A stretch of DNA of 64,000 nt from Sphingopyxis sp. LC363 (GTDB lineage Bacteria; Pseudomonadota; Alphaproteobacteria; Sphingomonadales; Sphingomonadaceae), in the NCBI RefSeq assembly GCF_000756385.1, contig NZ_JNFC01000010.1:1-64000 (forward strand), written 5' to 3'. The notes under the pieces were generated by a model that did no database searches, had not been told where the DNA came from, and was given only the letters and a program-made list of their open reading frames with translations. Each line of letters opens with the position of its first letter. Within the stretch, counting starts at the first letter, position 1. The position numbers were made by a program, and so were the translations under genes. Below are positions 25,272 to 33,003 of the stretch, one piece after another.

Positions 25272-26726
25272 ATGGCACGACGCACCACGATGGCCCACTG
25301 GGCCGCGACCACCATGCTCGCGGCGCTGATGGGCGTCGCGGCGCCAGCGACGGCTTCCGCTGCCGACAGGTCCGCTCCGCCCGCAGCGGGCAAGCCCAAT
25401 ATCTTGTTCGTGCTCGTCGACGACATGGGCTTCGGCGACCTGTCGGTGATGGGGAACCAAAAGGTCCAGACCCCGAACCTCGACCGTCTCGCGCGCGAAG
25501 GCGTGCTGATGACGCAATTCTATGACGCGGCGCCGATCTGTTCCCCCTCGCGCGCGGGCTTTCTGACCGGGCGTTTTCCCGCCGAGGTCGGCTTCGTCAA
25601 CTATGTCAGCGACCGCGCCTATAATAGATCGGTCGGTCAGGCCGACTGGCTCGACCCCAAGCTGCCCAATATCGCGCGGTTGCTGAAGGGCGCCGGCTAT
25701 GACACCGCGCATATCGGCAAATGGCATCTTGGCGGCGGGCGCGACATCGGTGATGCGCCCTGGCCGACGGCCTATGGCTTCGACCATAGTTTCACGACCT
25801 TCGAAGGGCTCGGGCCCCGCGTGCTGGTGTCCGACGAAGAACGCTTCCTCGCCGAGCAGTCGGACAAACTCGGCGAAGGGCCGCGTTTTTGGGAATTGAA
25901 GACCAATCTCACCGGCCTCTACGCCGACATGACCGTCAACTTCGTCGCGCAGCATGCAGAGAGGCCGTGGTTCGTGAACCTCTGGCTCAACGATATGCAC
26001 GATCCCTGGGCGCCCGACGACGAAAGCCTTGCGGACGTCATGGGCAAGGGCACGTCTTCCGATGACGACCGGATGCTCGCCTCGCTGGTCAAGATGGACA
26101 AGACGCTTGGGCGCCTGTTCGACCGCCTCGACCAGATGGGCGAGATGGATAATACGCTCGTCATCGTCACCAGCGACAATGGCCCGTCGTCGTCGCCGCG
26201 CTATTATAAGGACGGCCAAGTCGCGCCGGGCAGCACTGGAAATCTGCGCGGTCGCAAATGGAGCCTTTACGAAGGCGGCATTCGTCAGCCGCTAATCCTC
26301 TATTGGCGCGGCCATACCAAGGCGGGGTATCGCGACGAGCGGACGGTGGGGCAGGGTGTCGACCTCTTGCCGACGCTCGCGCGCATCGTCGGCGCGCGGG
26401 CACCGGCGGGAGTCGACGGGGTCGACCTGTCGCCGGTGATCCAGGGCCGCGCGATCGCGCAGCGGCCCGATCTCTATTGGGCCTATGGCAAGGAAGGCGC
26501 GGCGAAAGAGCCGCCGCAGCCGGAGCTCGAGCGCGATCAGGCGCCGCCCTTCGCGATCCGCGAAGGCGATTGGAAGCTGCTTGCCGAGGCGGGCGGGGCG
26601 AGCCCGCAGCTCTTCGATCTGGCACGCGACCCTGGCGAGGCGAACGATGTCGCAGCAAGCGAACCCGCGGTCCGCGACCGCCTGCTCGCCAAGCTCAAGG
26701 CGTGGATGGCGACGCTGCGCCGATAA
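25272..26726 (+). CDS. Formylglycine sulfatase 4 (arylsulfatase-like)
   Basis: This 484-residue exported sulfatase has a canonical CSPSR motif at Cys90, VLVDDMGFGDL, HIGKWHLGGGRDIGDAPWP and VTSDNGPSS. It is paralogous to sulfatase 3: the N-terminal 200 residues are nearly collinear and the block from DAAPIC to FLTGRFPA differs at one position, the motif proline. The ATG at 25272 follows AGGGGAA and gives a clean signal peptide ending near ATASAAD. The frame extends upstream into GH2, but that reading would overlap it. It is the second gene of the GH2 unit. Confidence 0.88.
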   Translation: MARRTTMAHWAATTMLAALMGVAAPATASAADRSAPPAAGKPNILFVLVDDMGFGDLSVMGNQKVQTPNLDRLAREGVLMTQFYDAAPICSPSRAGFLTGRFPAEVGFVNYVSDRAYNRSVGQADWLDPKLPNIARLLKGAGYDTAHIGKWHLGGGRDIGDAPWPTAYGFDHSFTTFEGLGPRVLVSDEERFLAEQSDKLGEGPRFWELKTNLTGLYADMTVNFVAQHAERPWFVNLWLNDMHDPWAPDDESLADVMGKGTSSDDDRMLASLVKMDKTLGRLFDRLDQMGEMDNTLVIVTSDNGPSSSPRYYKDGQVAPGSTGNLRGRKWSLYEGGIRQPLILYWRGHTKAGYRDERTVGQGVDLLPTLARIVGARAPAGVDGVDLSPVIQGRAIAQRPDLYWAYGKEGAAKEPPQPELERDQAPPFAIREGDWKLLAEAGGASPQLFDLARDPGEANDVAASEPAVRDRLLAKLKAWMATLRR

Positions 26727-26731
26727 GAAAG

Positions 26732-26803
26732 CGGCCCCGTCGCATGGAGCGCGGGGCCGACCGAATGACAGGAGCGCGCGGCGGCAGATCGCTGCCGCCG
26801 CGC
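26732..26803. terminator. Paired hairpins between convergent sulfatase 4 and receptor 2
   Basis: Two strong stems lie in the 84-bp gap. The first, CGGCCCCG with CGGGGCCG at 26732-26759, has a T-rich tract after it on the minus strand. The second, GCGCGGCGGCAG with CTGCCGCCGCGC at 26776-26803, has a four-base loop and ATTT after it on the plus strand. Each probably terminates one of the converging units. Confidence 0.65.
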
Positions 26804-26810
26804 ATTTCCT

Positions 26811-29639
26811 CTAGAATTTGATGCGCACGCCCACCGAATAGGTCGTTTCGTCATACGCCATCTCGTTGTTGATATTCGTATATCCGGGATAGTCGTAATA
26901 GGTCGACGTGTTGTTCCCGAGGATGTTGGTGCCGCCGACATCGACGCGGATCTGGTCGGTGATGTCATAGCCGATGTTGAAATCGAGCCGTCCACCCCCG
27001 CGCGCGTAGGTGACGAGCGCTGGCACTTCGAGCGAAGCGATCGTCTCTTCGGTCATGGGCCGCAGCGTCGGTTGGCCGGTGGCGTCGAGCGAGAGATATT
27101 TTGAGCGATAGGTATAGACCAGTCGCGCGTTGATCCCGCTCTTTTCGTACAGCAGGCCGACGGTGTAGTTGTATTTCGACACGCCCTGAAGCGGATAGCC
27201 TGCCAGCGGATCGTCGCCCCCGACCTTGGAATCGGCCAGCGTGAAGGCTCCCTGCGCCCCCAGCCCCGACAGCGCGCCGGGCAGGAAGTCGAAGAAATAT
27301 TGGGTGCTGAGTTCGATGCCCTTCAGCGTCGCCTGGCCGACGTTGCGCGGGCGCGCCACCGAATAATCGACGCCATCGATCATCTCGACCGCGCCGCTCG
27401 TGATGACGCGATCGGTGATGTCGCGGTAATAGCCGGCGATCGCCACATAGCCGCTGGGGAAATAATATTCGAAGGTCGCGTCGAGGCTTTCGGACTTCTG
27501 CGCCTTGAGGTCGGGGTTGCCCGCATTGCCGGTGCTCTGAACCAGCGGGTTGTTCGACTGGTTGAGCGTGATCGCCGGGTTGAGCGCTTCGAAGTTCGGG
27601 CGGCGCAGCGACTTGGCATAGCCGAAGCGGATCTGGATATTGTCGCCGATCCGGAAGCGCGCCGTCGCGTTGGGCAGCCAGTCGTGATCGACCGAGTCGG
27701 CGGTCAGCCGGTCATATTCGCCGCCCTCCGCCTCCACGAACGTGCCGATCGTGCGGCTCGTGCGGATATAGCGCACCCCGACGACGCCATCCAATGTGAT
27801 GCTGTTCGACAGGTCGGTTTCATATTTGCCCTGCACATAGGCGGCGAGCGTATCCTCCTTCGCGTCGAACGCACGGCCCGGATCGAAGTCGGGCCGGCCC
27901 GCCGGCAATCCGAAATAGGCGCGCGCGGCGTCGAGCCCGTCTTCCGAGAGGAGGAAATCAGGGTTGGGGATGTAGAAGCGCGAACCATTGTTGAGGTCGG
28001 GTGCGCGCGAGCCGAGCACCAGGAAATCGTCGGGCAGTCCGGTATCGGAGACGAGCACCGCGGTCGCCTCGCTCCCCGTCCCGATATTTCCGCCGGGCGT
28101 CGCCGTGTTGAGATTGACCGCCTGCTCTTCGGCCGAACGATGTGCGTAGCGAACACCGACCGCGATATTCGACAGGAAGCCGTCGAGATCATAATCGACG
28201 TCGCCCTTGGCCTGGAACAGCTTGCCGCGGTTCTCGGTGAAATTCTGGATCAGCGCGTTGCGGATATAAAGATTGTCGCGGCTGAGCAGGGCATCGCCGG
28301 GCACCGTATATTCGGCGTGGCCGTCGTTATCCATCGTCACGGTCAGGCTGGGCAGCCGCTGGCCGATGTCTGAGGTGATATTCTGCAGCTCGTATTTCGA
28401 GGTCTGGTATGCGACGTCGAGCACCGCGTTCAGTCGGCCCTCTTCATATTTCAGCCCGCCGGCGAACTGCTTGTTACGCTGGTTGAGGTCGCGCGCCTGT
28501 GTGGTCTGGTTCGACACGAGGTTGGCGAAGGTCATGCTTTCGGGCTGGCACAGCTCGACCGGGTTATCCAATTGTGCCTGGGTCAGCGTCCACGACTTGT
28601 TGCCCTCGGCGTCGGTCTGGATGACCGGGTTGTTGCCGTTCGAACGGACATAGGTGTTGATGCAGCTCGTGCCGGGGGTGACGTCGGTGATCGTCGTACC
28701 GTTGGTAAAGGGCTGGATATTTGCACCGTTGCGGCTGCCGCGGTCGCGGAAATAGGTATAGAAGCCCTCGGCATAGACTTCGAGCGACGGCGAGGCTTGC
28801 CATTGCAGCGCGCCGTTGAACTGGTGCCGCTCGATAAAGCCTTGTTGCGGGAAATTCTGGAGGATGCCGGGGATGACATAGCCCGGCGTGTTGAACGGCG
28901 CGGTGTTGGTGCTGCGCCGCTGGAACAATACGGTCGTCGCGCGATAATAGTCGGACTTCGAATAGGTGCCGTTGATCAGCGCCCCGATCTCTCCGATGCC
29001 GGTGTCCCAGCGGTCGGTCGCCAGCAGGCTGAACTGCGGATTGATCTTGTCGACGCGGTCGCCGTAATTGGCGCGGCCGCCAAGGACGACGGTCGGATCC
29101 CTGAAATTGAACGGACGGTTGAGCTGAAGGTCGATGACCCCGGCAAGCCCGCCTTCGGTCAGCTCGGCGGTCTGCGACTTGAAAACATTGACGCGCGACA
29201 GCGCTTCGGCAGGCATGTCCTGCAGGTCGAAGTTGCGGCCGATCGTCGAAAACACCTCGCGGCCATTGACCGTGGTGAGCACGTCGGGAAGGCCGCGGAC
29301 GCGCACATCGCCGAGTTCGTTGTTGCGGTTTACCGACACCTGGACGCCGGGTACGCGCTGGAGCGCGGCGGCAGTGGTGGGATCGGGAAGCTTGCCGATG
29401 TCCTGCGCGACGATCGCATCGACGACCTGCACCGACTCGCGCTTGATATCGGCGGCGCGCTCGAGCGAGCGGCGGATGCCGGTGACGACGATCGCATCCC
29501 CGGTGTTTTCCTGCAGCGCGTCGACCAGCGTGTCGCTGGCGACGGTGCCGCCCGCGTCGGTCGACTGGCCCCACGCCGGTACACTCGCGACGAGTGCAAT
29601 GACCGACACGGCGGCCGCAAAACCTGTCTGCTTCTTCAT
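26811..29639 (-). CDS. TonB-dependent outer-membrane receptor 2
   Basis: This 942-residue receptor has a signal peptide (MKKQTGFAAAVSVIALVASVPAWGQ), the DAIVVTGIRRSLERAADIKR segment and a plug domain (KLPDPTTAAALQRVPGVQV, VRGLPDVLTTVNGREV). A large barrel ends in VGVRIKF. It is homologous to receptor 1 throughout, but the loop regions differ, so the two may take different oligosaccharides. The ATG at 29639 has GAGAGGG just upstream. The frame runs on for 154 more codons, but that stretch covers the promoter region and the sulfatase 5 start and is not coding. It is divergent from sulfatase 5. Confidence 0.9.
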   Translation of the reverse strand: MKKQTGFAAAVSVIALVASVPAWGQSTDAGGTVASDTLVDALQENTGDAIVVTGIRRSLERAADIKRESVQVVDAIVAQDIGKLPDPTTAAALQRVPGVQVSVNRNNELGDVRVRGLPDVLTTVNGREVFSTIGRNFDLQDMPAEALSRVNVFKSQTAELTEGGLAGVIDLQLNRPFNFRDPTVVLGGRANYGDRVDKINPQFSLLATDRWDTGIGEIGALINGTYSKSDYYRATTVLFQRRSTNTAPFNTPGYVIPGILQNFPQQGFIERHQFNGALQWQASPSLEVYAEGFYTYFRDRGSRNGANIQPFTNGTTITDVTPGTSCINTYVRSNGNNPVIQTDAEGNKSWTLTQAQLDNPVELCQPESMTFANLVSNQTTQARDLNQRNKQFAGGLKYEEGRLNAVLDVAYQTSKYELQNITSDIGQRLPSLTVTMDNDGHAEYTVPGDALLSRDNLYIRNALIQNFTENRGKLFQAKGDVDYDLDGFLSNIAVGVRYAHRSAEEQAVNLNTATPGGNIGTGSEATAVLVSDTGLPDDFLVLGSRAPDLNNGSRFYIPNPDFLLSEDGLDAARAYFGLPAGRPDFDPGRAFDAKEDTLAAYVQGKYETDLSNSITLDGVVGVRYIRTSRTIGTFVEAEGGEYDRLTADSVDHDWLPNATARFRIGDNIQIRFGYAKSLRRPNFEALNPAITLNQSNNPLVQSTGNAGNPDLKAQKSESLDATFEYYFPSGYVAIAGYYRDITDRVITSGAVEMIDGVDYSVARPRNVGQATLKGIELSTQYFFDFLPGALSGLGAQGAFTLADSKVGGDDPLAGYPLQGVSKYNYTVGLLYEKSGINARLVYTYRSKYLSLDATGQPTLRPMTEETIASLEVPALVTYARGGGRLDFNIGYDITDQIRVDVGGTNILGNNTSTYYDYPGYTNINNEMAYDETTYSVGVRIKF

Positions 29640-29792
29640 CTTCCCTCTCCCAGTTCCGTGCGCAGGCATTTTTGCCCTTGGCGCCGGCAAACAGGAGGCG
29701 GGCCGTGGATGATTCGGCGGGGGCACCCCGGCCGCAAACCCGACTCTACCCAGCTCTTCCGCACCCTTTTCGTCGACGCTTCGCCGCGGACG

Positions 29793-29834
29793 TTGACCAA
29801 CGGGCCAAACAAAGTCAATATATATATGATAAAT
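29793..29834 (+). promoter_or_regulatory. Promoter with candidate FadR-type operator, site 7
   Basis: A good -35 hexamer TTGACC (29793-29798) is followed after 18 bases by AATATA as a possible -10. The palindrome ATATAT-ATG-ATAAAT (29820-29834) overlaps the -10 and probable start point. Binding there would block transcription of sulfatase 5, whose GTG lies 23 bp further on. The site could also act on receptor 2, 181 bp away on the other strand. Confidence 0.55.
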
Positions 29835-29856
29835 CGGTGAATAGGGAGAGTGCTCG

Positions 29857-31575
29857 GTGAATATCAGATTTGCTGCCCGCCTTTTGGCCCGTGCGGGCTG
29901 CGCCGCCGCGGCGATCGCAACCGCCGCCTTGCCGTCGGTCGCGATCGCGGCCGAGGCGGCGCCGGCCCGTCCGCAACCGACTCGTCCGAACGTCGTGGTG
30001 ATCCTTCTCGACGATGTCGGCTTTTCCGACATGGGCAGCTTCGGCGGCGAAATTCCGACGCCGAACATTGATGCGCTGACAAAAAACGGTCTCGCTTTCA
30101 CGCAATTCTACAATAATGCGCGGTGCAGCCCGTCGCGGGCGTCGCTGCTGACCGGCACCTATCCGCATCAGGCGGGGCTGGGGCATCTCGAATCGGTCCA
30201 TGTGCCGGGCTCGAAGGGGTTGCACAGCAAACTGTCCGATCGCGTCGTCACTTTGGCCGAGGTGCTGCAATCGGCGGGCTATTTCACCGCGATGGCGGGC
30301 AAATGGCATCTCGGCATCTCGCGCGGCGTCGGCCCGTGGCAGCGCGGCTTCAACCGCTCGCTGACCTCGCCTTCGGGCGAGCTATATTACCGCGACCAGC
30401 CCCAACCCCTGGCAAAATCGGTCTATATCGACGGCGAGCGCGTGCCCGCCAGTTCGCCGCGCGTCGGGCAGGGCTATTGGTATTCGTCGGACATGTTCGT
30501 CGACTGGCAGGTGAAGTTCATCGGCGAGGCGCGCGAACAGCGCAAACCCTTCTTTCTCTACATGCCCTTCGTCGGGGCGCATTTCCCGCTGATGGCCCCG
30601 CCCGAGGATGTCGCGAAATTCAAGGGCCGGTACATGCAGGGCTGGGAGGCGGTGCGCCGCGATCGCTTCGAGCGGCAAAAGCAGCTCGGCATCATCGCCG
30701 CTGACGCCGAACTGCCCGCCGCGCTGCCGGGCAGCTACGACTGGAACAAGCTGTCACCGGCGGAGAAGGATCGCTTCGACACGATGATGGCGGTCTATGC
30801 CGCGGTGATCCACCGCGTCGACCGCTCGATCGGCACGCTCGTCGATCGTCTGCGGCAATCGGGCGAGCTCGACAATACGCTGATCCTCCTGATGAGCGAC
30901 AATGGCGGCACCGCCGAAAGCGGCCCCGACGGCCGTCTTAAGGGCGAAGGTCTGCCGGGCAGCGCGCAGTCGGTGGTCTGGACCGGAATGAACTGGGCGA
31001 CGCTGCAGAACGCGCCCTTCCAATATTACAAACACCACACCTATGAGGGCGGGATCGCGACGCCGCTGATCGCGCACTGGCCGCGCGGGATCGCGGCGAA
31101 GGCGCGCGGCACGCTGGTGCGCGAGCCGGGGCATCTGATCGACGTCATGCCGACGCTCGTCGAGCTCGCCGGCGCCACCTATCCCAAATCCTTCAATGGC
31201 CATGCGATCCTGCCGTTGGAGGGGCGTTCGATGGTCCCCGCCTTCCGCGGCGAGGCGCTGACGCGCGGCAAGCCGATTTTCTGGGAGCATGAGGGCAACC
31301 GTGCCGTCCGCGACGGCAAGTGGAAACTCGTCGCGGGCTTCGAGAAGCCTTGGCAGCTTTTCAACATGGCGGCCGACCGTACGGAGATGCACGACCTTGC
31401 TGCGCAGGAGCCCGATCGGGTTCGCACGATGGCGGGCCAATGGGACGCCTGGGCGGCGCGCAGCTATGTCGATGCGTGGAGCGAGGCTTACGATCCGCAT
31501 CTCAAAGGGAAGGGACGCCAGATCTGGGGCGGTGCGGACGTTCCGCAGCTGCCGCAGGCGCTGGTCGGGGAATAG
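29857..31575 (+). CDS. Formylglycine sulfatase 5 (arylsulfatase A/S1_4-like)
   Basis: This 572-residue exported sulfatase starts at GTG behind an AGGGAGAG site. The activation motif is CSPSR at Cys90, preceded by ILLDDVGFSDMGSFGG. MAGKWHLGISRGVGPWQRGF, LLMSDNGGTAESG and the KHHTYEGGIATPLIAHWP segment are typical of arylsulfatase-like (S1_4-type) enzymes. The signal peptide runs to about residue 32. It shares little with sulfatases 3 and 4 outside the core motifs, so the five sulfatases cover at least four types. It is the last gene of the polysaccharide region; the next gene is convergent and unrelated. Confidence 0.88.
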   Translation: MNIRFAARLLARAGCAAAAIATAALPSVAIAAEAAPARPQPTRPNVVVILLDDVGFSDMGSFGGEIPTPNIDALTKNGLAFTQFYNNARCSPSRASLLTGTYPHQAGLGHLESVHVPGSKGLHSKLSDRVVTLAEVLQSAGYFTAMAGKWHLGISRGVGPWQRGFNRSLTSPSGELYYRDQPQPLAKSVYIDGERVPASSPRVGQGYWYSSDMFVDWQVKFIGEAREQRKPFFLYMPFVGAHFPLMAPPEDVAKFKGRYMQGWEAVRRDRFERQKQLGIIAADAELPAALPGSYDWNKLSPAEKDRFDTMMAVYAAVIHRVDRSIGTLVDRLRQSGELDNTLILLMSDNGGTAESGPDGRLKGEGLPGSAQSVVWTGMNWATLQNAPFQYYKHHTYEGGIATPLIAHWPRGIAAKARGTLVREPGHLIDVMPTLVELAGATYPKSFNGHAILPLEGRSMVPAFRGEALTRGKPIFWEHEGNRAVRDGKWKLVAGFEKPWQLFNMAADRTEMHDLAAQEPDRVRTMAGQWDAWAARSYVDAWSEAYDPHLKGKGRQIWGGADVPQLPQALVGE

Positions 31576-31605
31576 GGGCGGCTGCGCGCACGACGCGCGC
31601 GCGCT

Positions 31606-33003
31606 TCATGTTTCCGGCTGCGTCGGGTCCTGCACGAGCGCCGACAGGAAATCATCCGCCCAGTCGATGACATCGGCGTCGCGGACGACGGCGTAGAGCT
31701 TTTCCCAGCGCGCCTTGCGCTCGGCGAGCGGCATTTGCATCGCGGTCCAGATCGCGCGGGCGACCTCGCCGCCGTCGTGCGGATTGACAAGCAGCGCATC
31801 GGTCAGCTGTTCGGCCGCGCCCGCGAAACGCGAGAGAATGAGTACGCCCGGATCTTCGGGATCCTGCGCGGCGACATATTCCTTCGCGACGAGGTTCATC
31901 CCGTCGCGAAGCGGGGTGACGAGGCCGATCTTCGCCGCGCGATAGAAGCCGAACAGCTCCGCCCGCCCGAAACCGCGGTTGACGTATCGGATCGGGACGA
32001 GGTCGACGTCCGAATGCGCGCCGTTGAACTGGCCGGTTTTCTGCTCGAGCGTCGCGCGGATTTGCTGATACGAACGGACGTCTTCGCGCGAGGGCGGGGC
32101 GATCTGGACGAAAAGCAGCTGGTTGACCATGTCGTCGTGGCTGGAGAACAGCCGTTCGAGCGCGTCGATCCGTTCGGGCAACCCCTTGCTGTAATCGAGC
32201 CGGTCGACGCCGATCGCGATCGTGCGTTTGCGCGCGCTGCCGCCGAGCCGCTGCTGCGATCGCCGGGCGATCTCGGTTTCGCCGAGCGCCATGAATTCGG
32301 CATGGTCGATACCGATGGGAAAGGCGCGTGCGATGGTGCTTTGGTTGCCGATGCGGACCGCGCCGCTGTCCTCGTCGACCTCGGCGCCATGCTCCTTGCG
32401 GCAATAATGGAGGAAGCTTTCGAGCCATTCGACCGACTGGAAGCCGATGACGTCATAGCGAAGCATCGCGGCGACGAGCCGCTCGTGATGCGGGAGCGAA
32501 ACGAGCAGGCGGGTCGGCGGCCAGGGGATATGCAGGAATAAGCCGATGCGGTTTTGCACGCCGTGCGCGCGCAGCCGTTCGCCGAGCGGCAGGAAGTGAT
32601 AATCCTGCACCCAGACGACGTCGTCCTTCTCGATCAGCGGAAAGAGGCTGTTCGCGAATTGCTCGTTGACGCGTTCATAGCCGCGACCGAATTCATTCTC
32701 ATATTCGGCAAGGTCGATGCGGTAGTGAAAGAGCGGCCACAGCGTGCGGTTGGCATAGCCGTTGTAATATTCCTCGACATCATGGGGTTCGAGGTCGACC
32801 GTTGCGGTGGTGAAGCCGTCGACGCGTTCCATCGTGAGCTGGCCGGTGAATTGTTCGACCTCGTTTCCCGACCAGCCGAACCATATCCCGCCGCGTTTGT
32901 GCAGCGCCGCGCTCATCGCGACCGCAAGCCCGCCCTGCGCTCCCGCCGCGCCGCGGCCCTTCGCGACCGACACGCGGTTCGAGACGACGATCAGCCGGCT
33001 CAT
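31606..33003 (-). CDS. otsA: Alpha,alpha-trehalose-phosphate synthase (GT20)
   Basis: This 465-residue synthase makes trehalose 6-phosphate from UDP-glucose and glucose 6-phosphate. It has the N-terminal SRLIVVSNRVS and AGAQGGLAVAM loop and IWFGWSGNEV. VWVQDYHFLPLGERLR, FLHIPWPP, GVDRLDYSKGLPERIDA and the donor-site LRDGMNLVAKEYVAAQ follow. The ATG at 33003 overlaps the GH15 stop by four bases; the longer frame upstream lies inside GH15 and is a shadow. It is the last gene of the otsB-GH15-otsA operon. Confidence 0.95.
   Translation of the reverse strand: MSRLIVVSNRVSVAKGRGAAGAQGGLAVAMSAALHKRGGIWFGWSGNEVEQFTGQLTMERVDGFTTATVDLEPHDVEEYYNGYANRTLWPLFHYRIDLAEYENEFGRGYERVNEQFANSLFPLIEKDDVVWVQDYHFLPLGERLRAHGVQNRIGLFLHIPWPPTRLLVSLPHHERLVAAMLRYDVIGFQSVEWLESFLHYCRKEHGAEVDEDSGAVRIGNQSTIARAFPIGIDHAEFMALGETEIARRSQQRLGGSARKRTIAIGVDRLDYSKGLPERIDALERLFSSHDDMVNQLLFVQIAPPSREDVRSYQQIRATLEQKTGQFNGAHSDVDLVPIRYVNRGFGRAELFGFYRAAKIGLVTPLRDGMNLVAKEYVAAQDPEDPGVLILSRFAGAAEQLTDALLVNPHDGGEVARAIWTAMQMPLAERKARWEKLYAVVRDADVIDWADDFLSALVQDPTQPET

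Noticed and set aside
29640-30101. N-terminal extension of TonB receptor 2
   Set aside because: It spans the promoter region and overlaps the sulfatase 5 start; the signal peptide and ribosome site at 29639 fix the real start.
225-31575. Agar, porphyran or carrageenan as the polymer
   Set aside because: No GH16, GH50, GH86, GH117 or GH167-like gene and no anhydrogalactose catabolism is visible.
225-31575. Glycosaminoglycan (heparan or chondroitin) as the polymer
   Set aside because: Two sulfatases resemble GAG sulfatases, but there is no polysaccharide lyase, no unsaturated uronyl hydrolase and no uronate pathway; the catabolic genes are for galactose.
1-31575. Composite transposon or integrative element enclosing the locus
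   Set aside because: Only one transposase end is seen, with no integrase, attachment site or second insertion element at the right border.
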